A stretch of DNA of 64,000 nucleotides from Platanthera guangdongensis (lineage: Eukaryota; Streptophyta; Magnoliopsida; Asparagales; Orchidaceae), in contig CM077167.1 in NCBI GenBank assembly GCA_039583875.1, positions 149,623,010 to 149,687,009 of the forward strand, written 5' to 3'. Every line of letters begins with the position of its first letter. Position 1 is the stretch's first letter. This document shows positions 1 through 9,049 of this stretch, in pieces. The notes beneath the pieces are model-generated. The model did no database searches. It worked only from the letters and a program-made list of their open reading frames with translations, and was not told the origin of the DNA. A program made the position numbers and the translations under genes.

Positions 1-480
1 TTAATGTTAATAAAACAATGAGTATTAAGATGTCTTTGCTTTAGATTTATTTTTGAGATTTGAAAATCATCTTCTAAACTTCATTTTATTAAAATGCAGT
101 TAATTAGTAAAATTTCCTATTTGTTGTATTCAGAGAATATCACCGTTTGTTCATATAAGAAATCTATATTTTGTTAAAACGTTGCAATAAGCTAATAATA
201 AAAGAAAATGATTATTATTTTTTATCTATAGCATCCTTTGGTTCATTTATGAATTTTCTTGATCATCATTCATGGTTCTTCAACATTTCATTTTTTTGTT
301 TATTTGCCTATTCGGAACCACAATAAATTTCTCAAAACCCGAAAATGCTGAAATATATACATGTTGTGGCTCACTCGAGGCTCTAGTTAGACTGGACTAA
401 CTGAATCATCTTAGCATGCGGAGCAGTCGAGCGCGCAAACAGACACAGAAATTAAGTCGGATGGCAAGACAATTTTTTTA
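1..480. other. AT-rich non-coding DNA
   Basis: The first 400 bases are AT-rich with no convincing reading frame. No repeat, RNA gene or transposon end is recognised. The sequence then changes to the GC-rich repeats that follow. Confidence 0.5.
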
Positions 481-640
481 ATGTGGAAGACCTCGGAAAG
501 GAAGCGGCGTGCGCGGGGGAGCGCAAGGAAGCGGCGTGCGTGGGGACGCGCAAGGAAGCAGTCCACGCAAGGAAGAGGCACCCCGGGGTCGCGTAAGGAA
601 GCGGGGCGTGCTGGAGCATGCAAGATAATCGAGCACGCTT
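480..640. repeat. Degenerate GC-rich short tandem repeat
   Basis: The phrase GCAAGGAAGCGGCGTGCG recurs in diverged form at about 30-40 bp spacing (near 495, 530, 550, 590). It reads as a decayed minisatellite. The 70-codon minus-strand frame across it is a by-product of the repeat. Confidence 0.5.
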
Positions 641-1020
641 AGGGACGACGCTCTAAGTGAAATCCCTATGGAACACTCAAAGGCACTCGAAGATCTTGTA
701 AGTGCTTGAAGGTATTCAAGGGTAGCTTCAAAGATCGAGGGGAGATCCCGACGGAACTCCTATGCGCACTGGAAGAGAAGTGGAAGAGGGAAAGTTCGTA
801 GGAGATTTCGGAAGAGGAAAAAGATGGAAATAAATGAGGGTCAGGGGTCCTATTTAGATATTTTAGGAGGGGCGACCCAGTAATTCCCCTGATAACTGCA
901 GGACGGTCGAAAAAGAACGTCCAAAACGGGGCATGTAGATCACAAATTTAATGGATATGACAACTTTGCCCAACCTTTCTATTTGGAATCTATGGAAAGC
1001 ACAACTAGCGGTCTGATGGG
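640..1020. other. Unassigned non-coding DNA
   Basis: No gene or transposon end is recognised here. The stretch is rich in GAAG and GGAG runs and leads into the next repeat block. Confidence 0.4.
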
Positions 1021-1490
1021 GGAAGGGAGGTCTGACGGGGGAGGGGCTGCCCGACGAGGAGGAGGCCGCCCAATTTGGGCGGCCTCGCCCCCTTACACAG
1101 CATCGACAAGGGGAGAGGGTGGACAAGGGGCCTCCCCCTTGGACAGGAAGAAGGTCACATTGATGGGGAGGTAAGTGGGCTGTCCGATTTTGGAGGCCTC
1201 ACCACCTTTGCGGGGAGACTGCGAGGGGAGGGAGGCCAGGGGGCGCCCGTCCCCAGCGAAAAGGATGCCTCCCCGATAGTGCGGCCAATGGGTCACCCGA
1301 TCTAGGCATCCTCACCCCCTCTATGGGGAGACGACGAGGGGAAAGGCGGCCAAGGGGCCCCCGGCCCTAGCGAATAGAAAGCCACCATGATTGGGCAGCC
1401 CTCTGGCCTGATCTAGGCGGCCTCGCTCCCTTTATGGGGAGACGATGAGGGGAAGGGCGGCCAACGGGTCACCCATCCCAGGAAGCACAC
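1021..1490. repeat. Degenerate tandem repeat of about 115 bp
   Basis: A unit containing GGCCTCGCCCCCTTTATGGG, then GAGACGAYGAGGGG and GGCGGCCAAGGGG recurs about four times (near 1075, 1190, 1308, 1420) with strong divergence. The open frames on both strands are shadows of the repeat. Function is unknown. Confidence 0.55.
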
Positions 1491-1759
1491 CACCACCAGT
1501 CCACCGCGAAAAAGGGATTTACGGAAGAGTAGTGGTATGCACGTCTCAACCCTCTCCCATCATTCTCTTCTAAGCTACAAACCGACGATAATGTTAAGCA
1601 AACGACCCACATACCCCAACCAGGGTATACTATGAGCAGTAGTGGAAGTAGTACTAGCTGAAGACTAGTAGCCACATAGTAGACCATACAAATGTATGAA
1701 TAAATAAGACATGACAAAAATATCCACAACAGCAACACAACAACCCCACCATCCAAGTC

Positions 1760-3370
1760 TAACACCTTCCCTACAATGACCATATATTATGGGTCCGACC
1801 GGGGCCCCACAACATATAGACGTCACATCTTAAGCATTATAAAGTGATATAAAAGCGCTACCCAACTCATAACTGAAGATATAAAACCGCAAAAACATAC
1901 CAAAATAGACTAAAAGTTATTCACGAATACAAAGGAGTCTAAATTGGCCTTATGGCCTTACATCACCCAAATGTCCAAATCATCATCACATTTCTCAAAA
2001 CAAGAATACAACAATCCTACGCTACCTCGACATTCAAGCTGGAAACAAAGTAAGGAAACATAAAAAACTGCCAAACAGGATATGCAACACTTCATGAGGT
2101 TTTGACCATTTTGGCCGGCGAGCTAGCTTCAGCTTGCGATTCTTGCCCTGTAAAAATTTGATGTAACGTGGGTCAGCTAAGGCTAACCTCAACTGTGTAA
2201 CTAACACCCCTCCTCCTGGTCATTCCTAGCGACCTCAGGTCACTCCATCACCCTGCAGGTCAACACTTCGTATACAAATATAAATAATCATAAGGGAGAA
2301 GTAGCATAGAAACAACAAGTGAGGGTGTCACAATCATCAAACACTTTTTTATGTTAAGCATTAAAAAAACGGGGGTCTACCATGCAACATGTATGCAAAC
2401 CTGAGTTTCACCCAAGGCACCCTAAGTGTGTATGATTCTAACACATTAACACACATCATCACATCACATCAATCACATGGGTACTTCCAATTTCCCCAAT
2501 GGCTTTCAAGTCGCATATGGAACTCTTGTTTAGGCCCCACCCGCTCATGGGTCTCAACACCTAGGCTTTCCTGCAAGCTTAACGCTCTCGTCAATTCCAC
2601 CAAAACATTTCAACCGATGCTAAGAACCCTTGCTTTGACTTTTCACGCTCATGGGTCTCAACACCCGGGCTTTCCTGCAAGCTTAATGCTCTCGTCAGTT
2701 CCAAAAGCTTGGCGTTCTCGTCAGTTTTCACAAAGGGGGACTTTTCCTACAAGGACACCCTCCACATGTGACTTGTTATGTCTTGGTGCTAGCCAGCTGA
2801 CCACAAAGACAAATACATGCCTTCACATATCATTCAACAATCATATCCTTTCCCGCCCTAGACCACCATTCGTTCCCTCACGAAAATAAGGGCATCACAA
2901 TGGTGCATTTGCCATAATAGGATTTCTAGCATAATCCCTAACATGCACGTCAAGCAACATTACCGAATCTGACCACCGATCGCGATTACGGCTTTGCCCA
3001 TAATGCCTAATCCACTAACTGAGCGGATTTCTAATACAAAATATGTCGGGGACAGACTCAATCGACCCGGTGGTCCTTCTTGAACAAGGGCGACCCGAAC
3101 CCCTCTCATTTGAGAGATCTGGTGCGTAAACACTCAAAATAAAGGCATAAACGAAAGGGATGCAATGCACGCATCCTAAAACTTGAGAGGAGAGATATTG
3201 TTACCTTACAAAACCTCTTCCTCGCCTTGAAAACTTAAAGATGCATGGATGATCGTGTTCGCCTCTACGCCCTCTCCGCGGATCCGGTCTTGGATAACCA
3301 ATCAGAGCTCCAAGGCGATCAGACACCCAAAAATATGCTCCATCGGATTCGCCCTACAATGTTAAATAGT
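1760..3370 (-). mobile_element. Decayed chromovirus-type LTR, minus strand
   Basis: Read on the minus strand, the segment shares landmarks with the other chromovirus LTRs of the window. It has the GGGGCCCCG-GTCGGACC block near 1790, which matches the block just before the LTR ends at 18035 and 26155. It also has a 24-nt mini-exon-like sequence followed by GTAACA (3200-3228). A duplicated segment with TGGGTCTCAACAC and TTTCCTGCAAGCTTAA occurs near 2550 and 2650. The SIRE-type element inserted into it at 3371, so its 5' part (minus sense) continues at 15926-16071. The left end is not defined. Confidence 0.55.
3205..3228 (-). pseudogene. Decayed LTR mini-exon with start codon lost
   Basis: On the minus strand these 24 nt read AAG GCG AGG AAG AGG TTT TGT AAG, followed directly by GTAACA. 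The layout equals that of the mini-exon at 33158 (MARKRGRK then GTAACG), except that the initiating ATG has become AAG. It supports the idea that the mini-exon is an old, conserved part of this LTR family. Confidence 0.5.
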
Positions 3371-3375
3371 GTAAC
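3371..3375. repeat. Target site duplication GTAAC, left copy
   Basis: GTAAC immediately precedes the left LTR and recurs at 15921-15925 immediately after the right LTR. Confidence 0.92.
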
Positions 3376-3659
3376 TGAAAGATATGGTACCTAAACACCT
3401 AGAGGGGGGGTGAATAGGTGACCAAAACCTTTTTAAAACTTTGTTGGCAGCACAACAGTTTATAACATAGATTTCTGAATAAGTTCTCACAGCAAACACA
3501 GCAATTCACAACACAGCACAATCACAGTACAGAATACACAAGATTTTATAGTGGTTCCCCAATCTTTGGGTACATCCACTTTCCCCCTTCGCCTATCTAG
3601 CAGTGTACTAGATTCGACCAAACTTCTCCACTAGCTCAGAACCCAAATAGGTTCCTACA

Positions 3660-3800
3660 CCTCAGGCCCAAAGCCTTACACTCAGCCACCAAGGCCTACA
3701 CTCAGCCACCCAGGCCTACACTCAGCCAATTAAGGCCTACACTCAGAGTTCTTCAACTCCTACACTCAGGCAATCAAGCCCTACCCTCAGCCTTTATAAT
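3660..3800 (-). repeat. Short imperfect repeat in LTR (CCTACACTCAGCC)
   Basis: About six copies of CCTACACTCAGCC-like units of 20-30 bp lie in tandem, and the same block is present in the other LTR at 14155-14300. It lies in the R/U5 part of the LTR when read on the minus strand. Confidence 0.6.
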
Positions 3801-3928
3801 ATAGGCTTACAATTCTCTCAGATCCAATGGATCCTACAAGTTAAAGTATAAATACAATTGCTAACTCTACAACTCAGAAAATAAGAGAGGAGTTGAGAGT
3901 TTCTTGAAGAGTTCTTGGAAGAACTCAG

Positions 3929-4234
3929 TTAGATCCAAACTGACTTAGCTTCCTTCAAAGCTTCTTGAGTTAGAACTGAATTAGTCTGAATCTTCTGCAG
4001 TTGTTCCTTGACCTCTGCTTCTTGAGATCCAGATGTTTCTGAATCCTTCTTCTCAGCCTTAGTTCCAAAGACTGAATTCTTGATTGGAGCTCTCTCTCTC
4101 CAACTTCTTAGATCTGCAGTTGGACTGACAGATCTTCTTGTGTTGATCCTCTGTGTATCACTTCTTGATTTAATCTGATCAACTACTTTTAGTATTCTCT
4201 CAAACTGTAACTCTTGTTTCTCAATCACAACCAC
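3929..4234 (-). CDS. LTR-encoded 101-codon ORF, left copy
   Basis: This frame encodes a 101-residue, charged protein beginning MVVIEKQELQ and ending KEAKSVWI. I do not recognise a family. The copy in the other LTR (14427-14732) differs at one residue (Phe/Leu at position 11), which the young age of the element alone can explain. The ATG lies about 36 nt downstream of the start of the TATA box, so it would sit almost at the transcript 5' end and may be skipped. In the full transcript it would be the first ORF, ahead of gag. No membrane segment is visible; the Glu/Lys/Gln-rich tail could be helical. It may be a real leader peptide or a chance frame. Confidence 0.35.
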   Translation of the reverse strand: MVVIEKQELQFERILKVVDQIKSRSDTQRINTRRSVSPTADLRSWRERAPIKNSVFGTKAEKKDSETSGSQEAEVKEQLQKIQTNSVLTQEALKEAKSVWI

Positions 4235-4259
4235 TCACTCTTTCTGTAAACAATGGGTG

Positions 4260-4270
4260 CCTATTTATAG
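4260..4270 (-). promoter_or_regulatory. TATA box of the 3' LTR
   Basis: The minus strand reads TATAAATAGG here, between the palindrome field and the 101-codon ORF. This places U3 at about 5422-4240 in sense direction. The right LTR has the same box at 14759-14767. Confidence 0.7.
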
Positions 4271-4397
4271 GCTTCCTTCATGATAACCGGCTGATCCGGT
4301 TCATAACAGACTTCTGATTCCTCTGACAGTTGCAGTAGACCGGCTGGATCGGCAGCTGTCATGTCAACCAGTCACTTCTTGAAATTCTCTAACTGTC

Positions 4398-5275
4398 AGA
4401 TAGTGTCGAGACTTTCTGTTCTTAAGTGTCGACACTTATAGACTAAGTGTCGACACATGTTGTGTAAGTGTCGACACAAGTCTACAAGGTGTCGACACAA
4501 TTCCTTGTATGTCTCGATACAGATTCTTCTGCATGTGTCGACACTGAAATTGAGTGTCGACACAAATACTTGTACTTCATTCTTTAACTGTATTCTTCTA
4601 AGTGTCGACACATGTTCTTTGTGTCGACGCATCTTCATGTGTTGAAACTGTCAAGTGTCGACACTGCTTCTTGGTGTCGACACAAGTCTTCACTTTTGTT
4701 TCTTCAGCTGAGTGTCGACACATTCTTTTAGTGTCGACACTTGTACTTAGAATATTTTGTAACTTTTCTGTTCTTTGCTAAGTGTCGACAAAGCTCCTTG
4801 TGTCGACACTTTCTTCAAGTGTAGAGTCTTCAATTAAGTGTCGATACATTGTGCTGAGTGTCGACACTTTCTTCAAGTGTTGACTCTCCTGGTTGTGTGT
4901 CGACACATTGTGCTGAGTGTCGACACTTTCTTCAAATACTGACTCTTCAGCATAGTGTCGACACATTATGTTGAGTGTCGACACTTGTACTTAGATTCTG
5001 CAGACTTTTGCTAAGTGTCGACACATCTTCAAGTGTCGACACTTTCTGGTGTAGACTTAGCTCTTCTAGGTGTCGACACTTCTGCTAAGTGTCGACACTG
5101 CTTTTCTGCATACTTCTTCACTGAGTGTCGACACAGCTCCAAGTGTCGACACTTTCTGTCTGGTGTCGACTCTTCATCCCAGGTGTCGACACAATGACTC
5201 CAAGTGTCGACACTGCTTGTCTGGGTGTCGACACAAGCTTTCTCAAGTGTCGACACTTTCCCTCTGGGTGTCGAC
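4398..5275. repeat. Field of GTGTCGACAC palindromes in U3 (3' LTR)
   Basis: About 29 copies of TGTCGACA, most as the 10-bp palindrome GTGTCGACAC, lie at irregular 15-40 bp spacing. Variants such as GTGTCGATAC and GTGTCGACGC also occur. Spacers differ, so this is not a simple tandem array or a CRISPR. The field lies directly upstream of the LTR TATA box in sense direction. The many small ORFs over it (with residues such as CRHL, VSTL, SVDT) are translations of the palindrome. Confidence 0.9.
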
Positions 5276-5422
5276 ACATGAACTTAGAAACTTTTAGCTT
5301 CAGTCTAGTGAATACCTAACCTGCACAAGTAACTCAAACAAACATCAAATACATTATGATGCATATCATTGAGTTAGGTGAGGCTTCTTCAAATCAGGTA
5401 CATTTGACCAATGTACCCAACA

Positions 5423-5440
5423 ATCTCCCCCTATTTGGAG
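5423..5440 (-). promoter_or_regulatory. Polypurine tract of the SIRE-type element
   Basis: On the minus strand AAATAGGGGGAGAT directly precedes the TG of the 3' LTR. This is the expected plus-strand primer site for reverse transcription. Confidence 0.85.
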
Positions 5441-5722
5441 AAGTCATAACCCTTATTCAATGATATACATCACTCATAATTAAAAATTAGAGAATGATGT
5501 AAAGCAGATATATATCAACAGGGTATACTTAAACATGTAATAAAGCACACATGTATACTCATTCAGCATTACAGAACAACCAAGAATTACACACATTCTA
5601 CTGAATCAATCATGAAATATATTTATCAAAAACTGTCCAAACATTGTGTTCAATACATTGTCAATGATTTACAAAAATATTTAGATGTAACAAATTACAA
5701 CATTCTTCAGTCTAATCTTAAT

Positions 5723-8533
5723 CTAATTCTGCTCTGGTTCTTTTATAACTATGCCTTTCCCAGCTTGTATTTTGGCTTTTACAGTAGCAGCAGCAGCAGG
5801 CTCAGTATCAGCAACCTTCTTCCCTTTGGAGTCCTTCTTCTTAAGTTTTTCAGCCTTGATTTTCTGCCTTTCAAAATAATGATAGGGCTTAGGAAAGTAC
5901 TTGCTAGGCTCCACAGCTGTAGGAGGTAGCTTTCCTAACTTAGCCTTCCTTCTATATTGGACAATGGCTTCCTGCCTGATTTCATGCTTCCTCCATTCTG
6001 CTTCTGAGAACCATTTATTCCTCTCATGTGCATTGTCCTTGGCTGCTTTCCAGGCTGTGAGAATGATATTCATAGAAGTAGGGCTCCACTGTTCAAAATC
6101 TGGTTTTTGCTCAGCCAGTTCCCTGAACTTCTTCTTTGACAGCCTTGTCTCTTCTTCTTTGTCCATAGCCTCTTGCATGGCTGCTGTAATAGGTTGAACA
6201 ACCTTTTCCAGAATAACATTTGGCTTGCCAGCAGTTGGGCTATACATTGTGCTTATCTCAGCATGAACCATGTCAAAATCTGGAGGTGGATAGATCACCT
6301 GAGCTACTTCCTGTTGCTCTCCTCCAAGATATACACTTTGAATACCAGATTCAGCTACATTGTCATCATCACACAGGGGAGGATAGCCCAGTGTAGCTCT
6401 GATGGAATTAGAAATCCATTTGGCATGGTCAGAGCTAGCTTTGACTAACACCCTCTCCCCCTTTATGACTTCTTATGCTACATGATCTCTCATATCATCT
6501 TTCTGGAACCTGATTTGGCTGTCCAAATACCTTATGCCATCCTTAAAGAAAGGTCTAAGCTTGGTAAGCTGTTCAGAAATGACCTTCTGTGAATCTTTAA
6601 TAGCAGTCTTGACAGCAGCAATTTCTTCCTGAAATATTTTGTCAAATTCAGCTTTGGCAGCAGCAGATGATGTTGAAGGTGCAGCAGACTTACTCTTCAG
6701 TTCAGTGACTATTGCATTGTGAGAAGCTGTCAGATTATCATTCATTCTCAATTGATTTTCCAGCACATAGCCTTGCTTCTGTGCTATATCATCTACTTAA
6801 GACTTTATTTTCTCTTGATGGGTTGCCAGATAGACCACTGCATTAGCACCCTTTGTAAAACAATCAGTCATCTCCTTTTTATTAAGGTTCATTTCAAACC
6901 TTATTGACTTGATGTCCTGTGCCAGATCCGATTGAAGTGCCTTGTGCCCTTCATCAACATAAGTTTCTATAGCCTTCCTTTGTTCATCCATCTTGATTTG
7001 CATTGCATGCAGTAGAGCACTGTAATCAGTTGATGGAGCTTGTTGGACTAAGGAGTGTTGAGCAACAGTTTGTAGAGCCTTCTTGTAGCTCTGACTCCTT
7101 CTTTTGAAAACAAAGAATTGCTTCTTTTTAGCTTGTGCAGCCTCATCTTCCTCAGAGTCTGAAGTACTGGCAATATCAACCCTGTCCTTAGGGCTTGATG
7201 GTTTTTCAGCTTGCACATCTTGTGCCTTCTCAGTGTCTAGCCTTATAGGCTCTTCCTGAACATCCAAGTTCTCCCCCTCAACAGCAGCAGTCTTGTCCAT
7301 GTCAAAGTCCTCTTGATCTAGATTCAGAAAGAGGTCTTCCATTGTATATTCTGGGGGTGACTGAGCAGGAGATGTACTTGGTTCTTCAACCACTTTATCA
7401 GGTATCACAACAGATGTGTCTGGAAGAACAACATCTGGTGCTGTACTTGCTTGCTGAATGTGCTGATGGACATCAGACAAATCAGAATCCATTACAGAAA
7501 AATCTAAAGTATTGAGGTCAGAAAGTACCTCTTGGATAATAAGTGTAGCTTGCTCACTCTCCAGTGTAGAGGGATGTTCTACAGCTGGAGGCTCCCCCTG
7601 GCTTGGATCCTTGGGGCTAGCTGGAGGCAACTCCCCCTGGATCTCAGCTGGCTCTTGAGGAGCAGGTGACTTCTCTGCAGCCACATCTATTGGACTATCA
7701 GGAGTGAAAACAACATGTTCTTCACTGCCTGAGCTGCTGGAGGACTCCTGAGTCACAGCAGCAGTCTTCCTCTTCTTCCTGGGAGGAGAGTCTTTCTTTG
7801 AAACTTGCTTTTCTGGGGTTGGAACTTCTTTGGACAGCACTCTTTCCCATCTAGAGAATATCCTTGAATCCATTCTCCTCATGTGATTGATTTTAGTTCC
7901 AGCAGCAGTGCTCATTACCTCTGGAATTGATCCAGCCAGGTAGAGACTTAGTATCCTGCCCAGATTGGGCTTCTTCAGACTTTCCTTCACTTTCTCAAAT
8001 ACAATCATAGACCAGTCTGTTTTGAGGTTGAAGATGATTCTGGTCATAATACTGAACATAGAGGCTGACACCCTGTCATGTCCTCCTGGTTTGCTTAGTA
8101 TAACTTTGCCTACAACTTCAGACAGGAATTTGCCTTGATTATTCATTCCCTTCCTGTTGAAAACTGAACCTATTTTCATCTTAGGATCAAGACCACACCA
8201 GGTAAGTGCTTCTCTGGTCTTAGATGTGGTCACTTCCTCTTCTTCTTGAACTTTAGGTAGCTGAAGTACCTTTCTCAAAGACTTGGGTGAAATCTTGACC
8301 TTGGTGCCATGCACCCTTGACTTAATTCTGTAGCCTGAGTCATCTACAGACGCTCCTGTAAGAAATTCTATAACTTCCTTCTTCCAAATTTTGGTTGGTT
8401 CTGAAACCAAGAACTCCAATCCTGAATCGGTGACTAGGGTTATCACCGATTTGATTTCTTGATCACCGTCGTCGAATGCACCACGCACCAGTTCATAGCC
8501 TTCGTTAACGTTCTCTTCCAACTTAGGAGCCAT
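5723..8533 (-). pseudogene. Extra 3' ORF of the SIRE-type element (two in-frame stops)
   Basis: One frame of about 936 codons runs from ATG at 8533 to 5723 and is interrupted by two in-frame stops, at 6797-6799 and 6473-6475. The first 578 codons begin MAPKLEENVNEGYELVRG. The N-terminal 230 residues (with REALTWCGLD and MFSIMTRII) resemble the domain annotated as a putative plant transposon protein. The middle (residues 240-460) is acidic and Pro/Ser/Glu-rich, and the last third (residues 500-800) is Gln/Lys-rich and probably coiled coil. SIRE-lineage elements are known for such an ORF after pol, often called env-like. No signal peptide or clear membrane helix is visible, so an envelope role is not supported. 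It has its own upstream TATA box at 8631-8640. Confidence 0.7.
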
Positions 8534-8566
8534 TAGGGTTTGGAGAATTGGTCTTTAGAGAAGAGA

Positions 8567-9020
8567 AATGTCGACACAAGAGTTTTGGTCTCGAAACTTT
8601 TGAAAGCGTGTCGACAAACAAAGACAGAACCCTATTTATACCTTTCTTGTTTGAAGACGAACAGGCGGGATGAATTTCTAAAGATGTGTCGACACTGTCA
8701 ATAAGTGTCGACACAGACTTATAATGTCTCGACACACATGTGTCAACACAAGTTTAAGTCAACAGATTTTATGTGTCGACACTTGGTTAAGTGTCGACAC
8801 CACACTACTCGACATGTAGTCGAGACTTTACTTAGAAAATTCTGAGTAAAACTTAAGTGTTGACACCTTATTGAATGTGTCGACACCAACTCGACATGTG
8901 TCGACACTAGCATTCTGAAGTGTCGACACCAACTTCCTAGATGTGTCGACACCATTTTCCTGAAGTGTCAACACTTACTATTCTGTGTCGACATAGACTT
9001 GTCCATGTGTCGACACTTTT
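8567..9020. repeat. Second field of GTGTCGACAC palindromes between pol and the extra ORF
   Basis: About 12 copies of TGTCGACA, mostly GTGTCGACAC, sit between the pol stop (9050) and the ATG of the extra ORF (8533). They are the same palindrome as in U3. They are not in a duplicated LTR fragment; the flanking spacers are unlike those of the LTR field. Confidence 0.88.
8631..8640 (-). promoter_or_regulatory. Internal TATA box before the extra ORF
   Basis: The minus strand reads GGTATAAATAGGG at 8629-8641, about 100 nt upstream of the ATG at 8533. A transcript starting about 30 nt downstream would have a leader of about 75 nt. Most of the palindrome field lies upstream of this box, as in the LTR. 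Confidence 0.55.
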
Positions 9021-9049
9021 TTACTTAGCCAATTTTTAGTTCTGTAAAC

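Larger units (their letters stand above)
3376..5422 (-). repeat. 3' LTR of the SIRE-type element
   Basis: On the plus strand it starts TGAAAGATAT and ends GTACCCAACA, so it has TG...CA ends. It contains the palindrome field (4398-5275), a TATA box (about 4260-4270), a 101-codon ORF (3929-4234) and a short imperfect repeat of GGCCTACACTCAGCCA (3660-3790). Confidence 0.92.

Noticed and set aside
4398..5275. Possible CRISPR-like array because of regularly recurring motifs
   Set aside because: The repeat is a 10-bp palindrome at irregular spacing inside an LTR, and it is duplicated in the other LTR. The genome is a plant's.
4396..5319. Many small ORFs on both strands of the LTR palindrome fields (also 14894-15817, 8523-8955)
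   Set aside because: Their residues (CRHL, VSTL, SVDT) are the six-frame translations of GTGTCGACAC. They carry no independent coding signal.
5723..8533. Envelope protein
   Set aside because: Position after pol is env-like, but no signal peptide, clear membrane helix or cleavage site is visible; the protein is acidic and coiled-coil rich.
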